Below are positions 21,271-32,440 of a stretch of 64,000 bases of DNA, in pieces. The position numbers and the translations under genes are program-made. The notes beneath the pieces are model-generated. The model was given only the letters and a program-made list of their open reading frames with translations. It was not told the origin of the DNA and did not search any database. Origin of the DNA: Apostichopus japonicus (lineage: Eukaryota; Echinodermata; Holothuroidea; Aspidochirotida; Stichopodidae); the NCBI RefSeq assembly GCF_037975245.1, contig NC_092577.1, forward strand, positions 20,582,898-20,646,897, written 5' to 3'. The first letter of the stretch is position 1, and every line of letters starts with the position of its first letter.

Positions 21271-24172
21271 CTAACTCACTCCAAATTTCATCCGGCGAAC
21301 GCCATCCCGATAGTAGACAACAGGCTTGCGCCAGCGTCTACGAAAGGCAGTGTCGGGAAGCCGTGCATGGTCCGCCTCCATGCGCAACCTGATGTCACTT
21401 TGCACGAGGGGGACAACATCCTCTGCCCTCCAGACGTCCCCATCGAAGACTAGGCGGCATCTGCTGTTCCAGATGTGTCCTATGATGACAGCGGCAAACA
21501 ACAACAGCAGATCCCTAACCCAGGTTGGGCACACAGGGGGCAACAAACCATACAAAACAAAATGACTACTAATGGCCCACTGTGTGCAACCAATAACACC
21601 AGTAACGAAGGCATGAAACCAATCCCACACCAACCGGACAAAGGGATACTCCAGCAAGAGGAGAAAGCGCAGTTTAAATGGTAGGTGGACCAAACCAAGC
21701 CCACCGCTCAAGGGGGTCTTATACAGAACGGTCCTTTTGACAAGGTTTGGTTTGCGCTTTCCCCAAATGAAATAAAAAATGATCCTCTCCAGTCGCACCA
21801 AGGCATGATCAGGTGCAGCGATCACCATACCAAAGGAGAGGAAGAATAAAACGATTAGTAACTGTAACCTTCCCAGGGAGGGAGAGCCACCTCCGACTGA
21901 ATGTGTCGAGTCTTGCCTCCACCTGATCAGCCTTCTCGGCCCAAGTGGTGGCCTCCGGGGCACCATAACCTAGCCAGATGCCATTTACCTTGATCATGAC
22001 ATCTGACCAAGTAGCATAGGACGGGAGGGATTGGCCGCGCCAACCTCCTAAACGTAGCCCTTTTGGTCTTGGACTTGTTCAGTCTGGCACCAGTAGCCTC
22101 TTGAAAGGCTTGGAGGCGAGGTCCGACACAATACAAGTGACGTACGTCATCGGCATACTGCACGCATTTAACTCTAGCCCCACCCGGTACGTTGAAGGGT
22201 CGAAATCCCAAGAATCTGTCCAGCGAGGTACTGAGCGTTTCGCTGAGGAGAACATACAACAACGGGGAGATGGGACAACCCTGACGGACACCCCTTCGAA
22301 CCGGGAAGGGACCAGAAGTTAATCCGTTAACAGTAACAATGCTCGTGACGTCCTTGTATAGTAACGAGACCCAACGAATATACACGGAGTTCAATCCGAA
22401 GGACTGTAAGGTTCTGAACAGGAAGTCGTGATGTACCATGTCAAAGGCCTTTTCCTGGTCCAATGAGACCAGTGCACATGGCAAATCACGAACTTTAACA
22501 AACTCGATCAAATCTCTCACCAACCAGAGGTTATGTTGAATACACTTGCCTCGCACAGCACAAGTCTGGAGAGGACCTACAATATCCGGCATCACGTCCG
22601 ATAAACGATTTGCTAATGCTTTGGCCAGGATTTTGTAGTCCACATTTAAACAGCGTTATTGGACGCCTATTTCTAGGGTCCAAAGGGTCTCCCGACTTTG
22701 GGAGGAGAACGATATTTCCAACTCGCTGTGTTTGGCTCATGTAATTCAACTGGAAAGCGGTAGCGAACACATCTCTCAAGTCCCCACCGAGGACCTCCCA
22801 GAAGGTCTTATAGAACTCTGCCGGGAGGCCATCGGGACCGGGGGGGGGGGACTTTCCCTTCTTCATCGCTACTACCGCTGTCCAGAGCTAACCAACGGAG
22901 AGGTTCGAGCCCAAGCTATCATTTTGACTCTAAGGGGGGCCTTGTCTATACCAGACAACAAGTCCTCCTGGAGATCCTCGCTAACAGCAGCCCTGGAGTA
23001 CAGGTTCGAAAAGAACGACCCAAATACCCCTAGGACTGCCTGCGGGCTCTCCACGACGACCCCACCATGATGACACACTGCCCATATTCTGCGGTCAACC
23101 ACAGACTGGGTGTCGTCCCGGTAAAAACGAATAGCGGGCTTCTCGTCCGCCTCAACAAACTGGATTCTGGAACGCACTCGAGCTCCGTGCAGTTTCTCAT
23201 CGAGAAACACTCCAAGTGCACGCGTATCATAAGGAATCGAACTTGAATCTCCGTTGGTGAGCTCTCTCAACACAATACCTGATTGCGAACTGCTTGATGA
23301 GGGACTTGACCTCGTCCCACCAGACTAACGCATTGGGAAAAGCAGGCTTGAGGGACTGCCATCCTCTGTACTTCCCGACAAATTGCTCCTTGAAGTTTTG
23401 CTCTTTAACAATTTCCGTATTCAGCTGCCAAAGTCCCTTCTCCACATGAAAGGACTCCGGCAGCTGCAAGCGCAAAACAACTGCGTCATGATCAGATAAA
23501 GGACATGAAATAATCGAGCACCGAGATCGAGGAAACTTGCGCGGGGCATCAAACCTGTCGAGTCTGGATGAAACTGATCCATCTGGTTTATGCCACGTAC
23601 AAGCAACCACCTGGGGATTTTGGGACCTCCAAACATCCAGAAGATCTTGGTGCTTGACAAACAAGCCTAGCTCAATCATGCCGGTGGTACAAGTGGTGGA
23701 CTCTTTCCTCGAACGTCTATCTAAAGCAGAGTGAGGGACGTACTTGAAGCCCCTCCCCCAGGATACAATTTGCCCTGCCCGGTACAAAGGATGGCAAGAC
23801 CGTGAAAAAATCTTTCCTACATGCTGGCCGGTTGGGGGTATACACATTACACACCACCAACTCACCCCGCGTGAGCCTTAAGTCTATGCACACCACCCGA
23901 CCCTCATAGTCTTTCTCCACTTTTCCCACACAATCACAGTTTTCGAGACACCAAAATTACAGTCCCGCAAGATGCCCCTGATCCAAAGGAGGCATAAAGA
24001 CCTCCTCCCCACTCCAAGGATGAACATCACTATCACAAGATATGTGGGTCTCCTGCAAAAGGACGACATCCACTTGGAGCAACTTCCAGAACTGTAAAAT
24101 CCGCCGCCTTTTGGGGGTACCCCTCATCCCATTCACATTGAGTGTGACGAGGGATAAGGTGTCTGGTGTCAT
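21271..24172 (-). pseudogene. ORF2 of A5 (endonuclease / RT), multiply frameshifted
   Basis: ATG at 24172-24170 lies in TTATGACACC, preserving the ATGA overlap with ORF1. The endonuclease is broken near 23950 and 23750. The RT core reads LDQEKAFDMVHHDFL (second Asp of DMVD changed to His) and GVRQGCPISPLLY; the YADD motif reads QYADDVRH owing to a local indel. The C-terminal CCHC region has lost sequence near 21640. The span is about 530 bp shorter than the intact ORF2. Confidence 0.85.
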
Positions 24173-25968
24173 AATTTGCGAGGTTTTTATAATACGGGTC
24201 TTTTCAGGCCCTTTGCGGTGTTCCACCTTTACCTCCGAGCGAGCAGAGTTCTGTCAGGAACAGGAGGTCCGGTATAGCGGAAGCGACTGCGGGCAGGGTG
24301 GAAGGGCCACTCGAGTCAATGAGATCAGTGGCCTATTTCGTCTCGTCGTACCAATCTGAGGACTCCTTACCCACAACTTTTAAGGCTGTAGTGCAGTCCT
24401 CCATTGGCGAGTCGGAATCTGGGCCACTTAAAGTCTCTTGGGCCGGTTGACTCGGGGCCCGACTAATATCACCGATAGCGGGCGTAGCTACCGGTGAACC
24501 AGTGCAAGCGGCATCCTGCTCCGCATGCCCTTCCGCTAGTAGCATCTCTGCCGTTTTGTCCTGCTCTGCCTCAGTGGGCAGGCCGGCGGTCTCGGCAAGT
24601 TCGATCAAGGACGAGGTGGGAACGAAGCCTCCACCGGGGCGCTAGTGTCGGACACTGGGGCGATGAGAGGAGCATCAGGTGTTACGGTGTGAAAGGCCGG
24701 GACTGGGACCGTTTCAACCACGCCCGTAGCCACTCTCGCGGCGTATGAGCGGTCTGGGCATAAACGAGCGAGATGGCCCGTTTTCCCACACGAGTTACAT
24801 ACGATATCCCCGTTACACTCGGCCAGGGTATGCCCAACATGTAAACAGCGGCTACACCGCTTATTCGGGCACAACCTGGCCTCATGCCCTTCCAGCCCAC
24901 ACCTCCAACAAGTGCGAGGCTGGCCCGGGTATGCAATGTGGGCCCTGTGCCCATTAGCCCACAAGGTAGAGGGGATATCGTACTTGTACTCTAACTCGTC
25001 TGGTCCCGGTCTTTATACCCTTACATTCAAGGAATTCCGGCTCTTCGTAGCCGGTTACTTTCCCAAAACGCCCCAGTGTCCGCAAAACAATCTGTTCAGA
25101 CATGTCCAGAGGGAGATGGAGGACTGTCACCCACACCGAACTGTCATACGGTGTGACCTTCAGTCCCTCAACTCCCTCCAACACCTGCACGCCTCGGACG
25201 CGGGCAGCCTCCGAGGTGAATCGTACATCAGCTTGCCGGACCGCCATCTCTCCAGATGTGTGGCGGTCTGTGTGTTGTAAGTCACTAGATAGCCGTCTCA
25301 GGGACTTGGCGTGGAGGATTGCACATGGGGTCCTCATCACTAACCTTTTTCGCCTAGTCAGGTGGCGATTAGGTGATGGGATTTGTCCCCGTGTGGGCTG
25401 TTAAGCCATCGAGACTATGCAACACCTTTTGCTGGAGTGTTCCTTTGTCCGTAGACGCTGGCGCAAGCCTGTCGTCTACTATCGGGACGGCGTTCCCCGG
25501 ATGAAATTTGGAGTGAGTTAGTTGGTAGGTGTGGGGGCTGTGTGGTCGTTACATAATATAGGTTGGTTTCATTTTTCTCTTTGTGGTTTGGGGTTGGCTT
25601 TTTGGGGCTTGTTTGTAGTGTTTTATTTGTTTTGCTTCTGTTGGCCTTTGGGTCCGTGCCCTTTTCGCGTCACGTTAAACGCTGCGTTAGTGAGAGATTG
25701 ATGGGTTTCAGTTGTTGCTTTACAGACTGGGTTTGTTGTTGGTTTTGTTGACCTTTGGTCCGTGTCCGTTTCTTAGCACGTAAAAAGCACACAATCGTAC
25801 ATCAAAACAATTCATACCCTGGAGAGGTTTACGCTGAAGCGCATCAACATCTCCAGGGATCTTTAAACCAACAGAACGCAAAACTGAAAAAACTTGTCTG
25901 TGGACGACCTTAGCCCCCCCCCCCGAAAAACTCAACAATACGATTTTGCTGTCACGGCGAGCCGCCAT
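24169..25968 (-). pseudogene. ORF1 of A5, interrupted by A8 and frameshifts
   Basis: The conserved ATG is at 25968-25966. The N-terminus is disturbed by a C-run (25916-25924) and then interrupted by A8 at 25231-25792. Three CCHC knuckles are intact at about 24750-24920. The acidic tail shows a deletion near 24610 and the frame ends near 24240. Confidence 0.82.
25231..25792 (+). mobile_element. A8: 5'-truncated family A fragment nested in A5, opposite strand
   Basis: The perfect 12-bp duplication AATCGTACATCA flanks it (25219-25230 and 25793-25804). It contains the ORF2 C-terminus from CRTAISPDVWRSV, lacks about 295 bp found in the intact copy (between TTTGTCCG and TAGACGCTGG), and then carries the complete 3' UTR and tail. 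The opposite orientation to its host shows an independent event. Confidence 0.93.
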
Positions 25969-26464
25969 GACAGCTAGGGGTGTGGCAAAGCCACGCACCT
26001 ATACAAAAACCAAAACGAAACGAAACAAACCCAAACCAAACCCAAAACACACCAACTGCACTAAACAACGAACTGACTCACACACGAACACAAGCTACCA
26101 CACCCGCCTGGCAGGAAGTAAAGTGATAACAGCTGTAATAGATCAAGAGCGAAAAACACGTCCGCACTCCACGAAAGCCAACTGCCAACAAGTTTCACGT
26201 ACAGTTACCCTGCATTGATTGCCCTGTTTTGGGGTCTGTCACTGTGTCATAACGATGCCCCCTCCCCCCCCCCAAAAAATGGCTTTTGGTTTTACAAGAT
26301 GGTGGTGATCTTTCATGTATTTCCCACTTTGTACCTTGTGTTAATGCCCGAACAAAATATTCTTGGCTTTTTTAAACCATCATGTTCACAACCTTCGTGA
26401 AGGTGGTCAATAACATCTGTGAGTAATCATACATTGCCATCTACAATTCTTTGTATGGAGGTAT

Positions 26465-26580
26465 GTGTCACAGTTCCGATGTAAGGGCAATGCGGTTGAG
26501 AGCGGATCAGCCGTTCGGCAGTTTGGTTTTCGTGCCCTGGTTATCTCCGCAGGTTTTAATGCATAGAGATGACATACTAC
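26465..26580 (+). repeat. Short repeat C, copy 2
   Basis: Matches copy 1 in order: GTCACAGTTCCGATG, GTTGAGAGCGGATCAG, then GCAGTTTGGTTTTCGTGCCC. The terminal hairpin is decayed. Confidence 0.65.
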
Positions 26581-28094
26581 AACTTGCTGTAGCACTGGTC
26601 TTTCAGGTGTCTGGTGCAGGGGCTGGTCTTTCAACTCTCGAACTGCCGCAGTAGATGACTTTCATATCATTGAAACTATTTAGTGTTGATGGGCTCAATG
26701 TACAAAACGACCTTTACCATGTGAAGCATACGCTGTATGTATTGTTGTTAAATTGTTTATTTCAAAAACACTTGTCCGAGGGCCTAATGAATTGTCACAT
26801 TATCAAAAAGAGTCTGAACAGACTTCGGTTATCGGACTACCTAGAAATACTTCCCAAGTGAACTTGTAATTAATCCCAGCATCGCCATTATAATGCTATC
26901 ATTACAGTAACATCCTATCTTTCATTATATTACCTGTAATTTGTTGGAAATAAAAATATGAATCCCCTGAACATTTGCAATCACTAATATATGTTCTGTA
27001 TTAGGCTAAATGCCTATATGCTTTTTCTTATATGATTTTCAATACGTAATTTGTTATGCTTTTAAAACAATGAATATTCCCTGGGTCCTGCAAAGTAGCC
27101 ACTAGACATTGGTAAACGATGTAAACCAAATAGGCCTACCACTCTCAGAGAGGGTTTGACTCTTAACCCAGCCTGAACAAAGTCATAGTTTTATGGAGTT
27201 TGAAACCACTTGCCAGTATTATCTTTATGGAAACAGACAGGTTTATCGAATGCATGTTTAGACCAAAAGGGATATCATGAAAAATGTCATCCTATTTGGA
27301 TGAAAACAATCAGCAGTTCATTATAGATTTTGCCAAATGGCATGATCTGAAAGGCATTACAAGTAGTTCCTAGCTTGCATATATAGTAGGCCTACATTTT
27401 CCCAGGCTAGCATCGCATACTGCATTGATAAGGATTGGGATATCATTTCCTCGTATGATTGTTACCAGTGAAAATATTCTTCATAACATATGGTCTTTCA
27501 GTAACTAATAAGAAAATGTTTCCTGATTTCCTTGATCGCTTGTAGTTTACAACATATGTAGGCCTACACTGTCCGTAAGCTGTGTGGGTTACCAAAGCTG
27601 TGGGCCAAGTGTTATGTTCTAATATTATTGTTGCAAGAGCTTTCCAATATCAATTACTTCTCCATGGAAAATGTATCCCAAAACAAGTCAGGTTTCCTTA
27701 ATTTTTATGGAAACGCTTGAGTCTATGAACAGATTCCATCCAAATAAGGCAGTTTCACCGAAACTTGTTTCAATTTAATTGGAAAATTTAGCCTACCTAT
27801 AGTTTTTCAATAATTATGACAGAACATCTTAAATGTAAAAACATTGTTTCCCTTATTTCGTGCATCGCTTAATTTCGTGTACCCTAATATGTTTGCCTTC
27901 TTACTATTAGTTTGTATTCTTTTTGAAATGTAAGAAGGCAAAAATTAGGGTACATGTGTACATTCAGACTGCATGTCACTTCCAACATATGCCATTTACA
28001 CAAAATACATTGCACAAAGCACATGTTCTCAACTATTGATAAAGTACGAGTAACCAAAACATCTAACTAGAACTGTATGTAGACGACTTAGTTT

Positions 28095-28205
28095 GTTAAG
28101 GAAGAGTCGCCCAGGTAAAAACCTGGGCACGAAAGCCAAACTACCAAAGACTGATCCGCTCTCAACCCCAGTCCCCTTGCATCGTGACTGTGTGATCGTG
28201 TGTCA
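28095..28205 (-). repeat. Short repeat C, copy 3
   Basis: On the minus strand the core GATGCAAGGGGACTGGGG, GAGAGCGGATCAG and TTCGTGCCCAGG is followed by a clean hairpin (CCCAGG, loop TTTTTA, CCTGGG) and CGACTCTTCCTTAAC. This copy best shows the 3' structure. Confidence 0.68.
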
Positions 28206-28287
28206 AACCCTGCTTATTAAAACACCTGTCCAAGTGCAATACAACAATACAAGGATATTTATCTGGCTCACCTTCATCGATGGTTTC

Positions 28288-30148
28288 GTGCTTTTTACGT
28301 GCAAAGAAACGGACACGGACCAAAGGTCAACAAAACCAAAAACAATCCCAGTCTGTTTAACAACCACCAAAAACCCAACTGAAAACCCACAAACAGAAAT
28401 CTCTCACTAACCAACAAATGTATAAAATATAGCGTTCAACGTGACGTGAAAAGGACACGGACCCAAAGGCTAACAGAACCAAAACAATAAAGCTCCACAA
28501 ACCAGCCCCAAAAAGCCAACACCAAACCACAAACAGAAAACCCCCAACCCATATTATGTAAGGACCACACAAACCCCCCACCCCACACATAAGAACTAAC
28601 TCCAAAATTCATCCGGGGTACGCCGTCCCGATAGCAGACGACAGGCTTGCGCATTACCTGCGAAATTTTCCCAATACGGGTCTTTTCAAGCCCCTAACAG
28701 TATTCCCCCTTTTCTTACGAGGGAGCAGAGTTCTTAACTCCTCGTCAACCTTGATCGAGTGGACCTCCCTGTCAGGAACAGGAGGTCCACTAGCGACCAT
28801 CGTGTCCGGTATAGCGGAAGCGGCTGCGGGTAGGGTGGAAGGGCCACTCGAGTCAATGAGATCAGTGGCCTGTTTTGTCTCATCAAACCAATCGGTGGAC
28901 TCCTTAGCCACAACTAATAAGGCTGTAGTGCAGTCCTCCATTGGCGAGTCAGAATCTGGGCCACTTAATGTCTCTTGGGCCGGTTGACTCGGGGCCCGAC
29001 TAGTATCACCGATCGCGGTTGTAGCTATCGGTGAACCAGTACAAGCGGCATCCTGCGCCGCGTGCCACTCCGCTAGTACCATCTCCGCCGTTTTGTCCTG
29101 CTCTGCCTCAGTGGGCAGGCTGGCAGTCTCGGCAAGTTCGATCAGGGGAGAGGTCGGACACGAAAGGGGGAACAAAGCCTCCATCGGGGCGCTAGTGTCG
29201 GACACTGGGGCGATGACAGGAGCATCATGTGGTACGGTGTCAGAGGCCGGGACAGGGACCGCTTCAACCACGCCCGTAGCCACTCTCGCGGCGTATGAGC
29301 GGTCTGGGCATAAACGGGCGAGATGGCCCGTTTTCCTACACGAGTTGCAAACGATATCCCCTTTACACTCGGCCAGGGTATGCCCAACCTGTAAACAGCG
29401 GCTACACCGCTTGTTCGGGCACAACCTGGCCTCATGCCCTTCCAGCCCACACCTCCAACAAGTGCGAGGCTGGCCCGGGTATGCAATGTGGGCCCTGTGC
29501 CCATTAGCCCACAAGGTAGAGGGGTTATCAGACTTAAGTTCAACTCTAACTCGTCTAGTCCCGGTCTTGACACCCATACATTCAAGGAATTCCGGCTCCT
29601 CGTAGCCGGTTACTTTCCCAAAACGGCCCAGTGTCCGCACAAGAACCTGTTCAGACATGTCCAGACATGTCCAGAGGGAGATGGAGGACTGTCACCCACA
29701 CCGAACTGTCATACGGTGTGACCTTCAGTGCCTCAACTCCCTCCAACACATGGACGCCTCGGACGTGGGCAGCCTCCGAGGTAAACCGTACATCAAAACA
29801 ATTCATACCCCGGAGAGGTTTGCGCTGAAGCGCGTCAACCTCTCCAGGGACCTTTAAACCAACAGAACGCAAAACTGAAAAAACTTGTACGGGGACGACC
29901 TTAGCCTCCCCCGAAAAACTCAACAATACGATTTTGCTGTCACGGCAAGCCGCCATGACAGCTAGGGGTGTGGCAAAGCCACGCACCTATACACAAACCA
30001 AAACGAAACAAACCCAAAACACACAAACTACACTAAAACAAACTGTAAACTAATGAAGGGCCAACGTAAAAACACAATAAAGGTGTGGTCAACGAAAGGT
30101 GGAGAGCAGCCGAAAACACGTCCGCACTCCACGAGAACTGAACTGAAC
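28288..30148 (-). mobile_element. A6: complete ORF1-only family A element
   Basis: The 1861-bp element is flanked by the 10-bp duplication CGATGGTTTC (28278-28287 and 30149-30158). It runs from 5' UTR through ORF1 and the fused ORF2 C-terminal codons (junction about 28652) to the 3' UTR and CACGTAAAAAGCAC. It is the type copy of the non-autonomous subfamily in this window: both ends are present and the deletion is exact. Confidence 0.93.
28654..29956 (-). pseudogene. ORF1 of A6, nearly intact, one 10-bp duplication
   Basis: ATG at 29956-29954 (MAACRDSKIVLLSF). The only obvious lesion is a tandem duplication of ACATGTCCAG near 29655, which shifts the frame in the middle of the N-terminal domain. 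The downstream frame (29658-28654) is open through three CCHC knuckles (about 29290-29460) and the acidic Ser/Thr/Pro-rich tail to TAA. Stop and next start overlap as TAATG. The first knuckle pair is perfect; in the third, CNSCRKTGH keeps all Cys/His ligands. Confidence 0.85.
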
Positions 30149-30466
30149 CGATGGTTTCAAGTCTTCTCCCAACTACTATCAGTTCCCTCCCTCAAAGCTA
30201 GTGGTGTCTGCCAGATGTTTTTGTTACTTTCTTCATACCAAGGGAGCTGGCCGCACGGATATGACCACGTGATGGCCTTTTCCTCCCAGAGATGTCGTGG
30301 GGGTCCCGCTTCCCCCCCATCGACGACCCACTACGGACCCACCTGTCGCCCACCAGGGGCTCTTCAGGTGAGAATAATTTTTAGTATGTATCGGGGTTTC
30401 CGCCCCTTGGTCGGTCCTCTCCTCCTCCGTCCGGTGCCGCACCTGTGCGGCCTGGAAATTACGGAA

Positions 30467-30576
30467 GGGAGATGGCCACACTCACATACAGACAATTGCC
30501 AGATGCTAGAGCGAGGTTAATACGGTAATGCATGTAGCATCTGCCAAGTGTCTGTGTGTGAGAGTGGCCATCTCCC
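30467..30576. repeat. 41-bp inverted repeat at the edge of the DIRS remnant
   Basis: Arms 30467-30507 and 30536-30576 match at 37 of 41 positions with a 28-bp spacer. The right arm leads directly into the DIRS RNase H frame; the left arm is an inverted copy of the same segment. It looks like a foldback rearrangement that truncated the DIRS element at its 5' side. Confidence 0.85.
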
Positions 30577-30591
30577 TCCAGTCGATGGGAC

Positions 30592-31371
30592 TACGCCCGT
30601 TTCTCACGTGGTGGGCAGAGTCGGACAGGATCGCGGCAGGGCGACCTTTCCGGAACCCAGCTCCCACTACGTCGATCACGATGGATGCTTCCCTGAGCGG
30701 TTGGGCACTCACACAGTCGGTGGCAAATGGGCGGAGCCCGAGAGGGGACCCCATATGAACATTCTAGAGACGGAAGCGGTCCCGAGGGCCGTACGTCATT
30801 GGGCAGCCCACCTAACGGGTCACACTGTCACGGTCCAGTCAGACAACACCACGACCGTGGCATATATCAGTCGCCAAGGGGGCACTCGATCCCTGGCTCT
30901 CCTGCGCAGGACATGGGACCTGCTCGTCCTCTGCGAATCGGCCTACGGCGTCCCACCTGGCAGGGAAGGACAATGTACTGGCAGACGGTATCTCGACAGT
31001 GGGGGTATCTCGACAGTGGGGAATGGGAGCTCTCCCGAACGTGGACCGACCACGTATTCCACCTGTTTGGTGGACCGTCCGTCGACATGTTTGCGACGGC
31101 CAAGAACGCCAAACTACCGATGTTCTGCTCCAGATACCACGAACCACGGGCCTGGAAGACGGACGCCCTCGTCGTCTCGTGGGCGGGTCTCTCGATATAC
31201 GCCTTTCCCCCACTGGGATTACTCCGCAGAGCTCTCACGATACTTCGGGATGTGGAAGCGGACATGCTGTTGATCGCCCCCTGCTGGTCCAATCAAGCAT
31301 GGTCCCGACTCATCATCGAGATGCTGGTGGACCTACCATTAAAATTCCCACCGGCCGCCAAGCTCCTCTAG
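30592..31371 (+). pseudogene. DIRS RNase H domain and C-terminal region, frameshifted
   Basis: The frame reads SITMDASLSGWALTQ (first Asp), then NILETEAVPRAVRHW (Glu) and TVQSDNTTTVAYISRQGG (second Asp), the D-E-D set of RNase H. It continues in a shifted frame with HLFGGPSVDMFATAKNAKLP and GLSIYAFPPLGLL up to TAG at 1 base beyond 31368. These motifs are typical of DIRS pol C-termini. A shift near 30740 and an imperfect duplication near 30990-31020 break it. Confidence 0.75.
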
Positions 31372-31422
31372 CTATGGGAACTCTCCGGCTCTCGCTCCAA
31401 ATAGCGGGGTTTCCACCGGAGG

Positions 31423-32325
31423 TTGCGGACATTGCAGTGGTTGCCCGCCGGCGGTCCACGATTAAAACATATGATTCCAGACTGCAACGATAACTATGTT
31501 TGGGCCAGGGACAACTCTGTTGATCCCGTGGAGGCCTCAGTAGACCAGGTGGCGACCTTCTTACTTGAACTCTTCCGGGAAGGGAAACAAATAAACACAA
31601 TCAGGAATTACCGCTCTGCAATAGCGGCGGTTCACAATGGATTTTCGGATGGCTCCACAGTAGGAACCAACCCGGTCCTCCGCCAGGTCTTAATGGACAT
31701 GTTTCACAGGCGCCCAACAAGGTGCCACCTGGTCCCATCATGGGCTCTCCACGAGGTCTTGACGACCCTCGCGGGCTCTCCGTATGAGCGGCTACACAAT
31801 ACACCATTGGACAAGCTCAAACACAAATCAGGTTACTGCCTAACCCACACTTCCTCCAAACGAGATCTTCCTCCCGAGCTTGTCACAAGCCTCGTCGATC
31901 ACGGAAGACAAGCGCTGGTGCCCCGTTCGAGCCCTTAAGTGGTACACAGAAAGAACCAAACAACTACGTACCTCGGACAGGCTCTTCATCTTACCAAGGT
32001 CACCTTACACCCCGGCCTCAAAGGACACCATTTCACGGTGGATGGCCGACCTCATCCGTGGCCACACTCAGCCTGGGGAACCCGTCCGAGGCCACGCCAC
32101 GTCCGAGGCCACGCCACGTCCAGGGCGTGGTTCCGGGGGGTTCGCCTGCAAGATATTATGAAAGCAGCGGCCTGGAAGACTCCGTCCTCCTTTGTCGCCT
32201 GCTACCTTACAAACACCCCTGCCACAGAAGGGGATTTTGCTCGAGCGGCCCTAGGTCCGCCGCCCGCGAGATCCTCAACCCACCGCCAGGGCTCCCGTGT
32301 CACGAATGCAGGTTATATGAGATGA
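31423..32325 (+). pseudogene. DIRS tyrosine recombinase, frameshifted
   Basis: The N-terminal core-binding part reads VATFLLELFREGKQINTIRN and YRSAIAAVHNGF. The SSKRDLPPEL segment probably holds the first catalytic Arg. After a frameshift near 31890, DTISRWMADLIRGH is followed by a His-x-x-Arg box (RHVRGHATSRAW) and a candidate catalytic Tyr in SSFVACYLTN near 32200. A 17-bp tandem duplication, CCGAGGCCACGCCACGT, near 32086-32119 adds another shift. All catalytic positions are traceable but no continuous frame exists. Confidence 0.72.
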
Positions 32326-32440
32326 GGGAGTACGCGCTGTGAATTCCCCAAACCTTGCCTGGTTTGTGAATTAACGAGCGACGTACACACGTCATTTAAG
32401 TTCCTTTGTCACTTAAAGCTGATTTCGTCACAAAGCTTAT

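Larger units (their letters stand above)
21004..26182 (-). mobile_element. A5: full-length but decayed family A element, with A8 nested inside
   Basis: The 3' tail starts at 21004. ORF2 covers 21271-24172, ORF1 24169-25968, and the 5' UTR ends GCCAACTGCCAAC at 26182, matching the 5' end of the intact copy. A8 is nested at 25231-25792. No convincing target-site duplication was found, and the B4 5' UTR ends exactly at the A5 tail, suggesting insertion with target deletion. Confidence 0.85.
26183..28277. other. Unique AT-rich DNA with two short-repeat copies
   Basis: No supported gene. Several AGGCCTA palindromes occur near 27131, 27388 and 27560. Two copies of short repeat C are listed separately. 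Confidence 0.45.
30586..32420 (+). mobile_element. Degenerate DIRS-type retrotransposon, 3' portion
   Basis: RNase H-like and tyrosine-recombinase frames follow in the order expected for DIRS elements, which integrate with a tyrosine recombinase, not a DDE integrase. The RT domain is missing upstream, where a foldback junction (30467-30576) is found. The 3' terminus is probably near 32340-32420 but no terminal repeat partner is visible in the window. Confidence 0.75.

Noticed and set aside
25435-25470. Spliced-intron explanation for the 295-bp loss in A8
   Set aside because: Junction alternatives give no GT..AG pair; simple deletion is sufficient.
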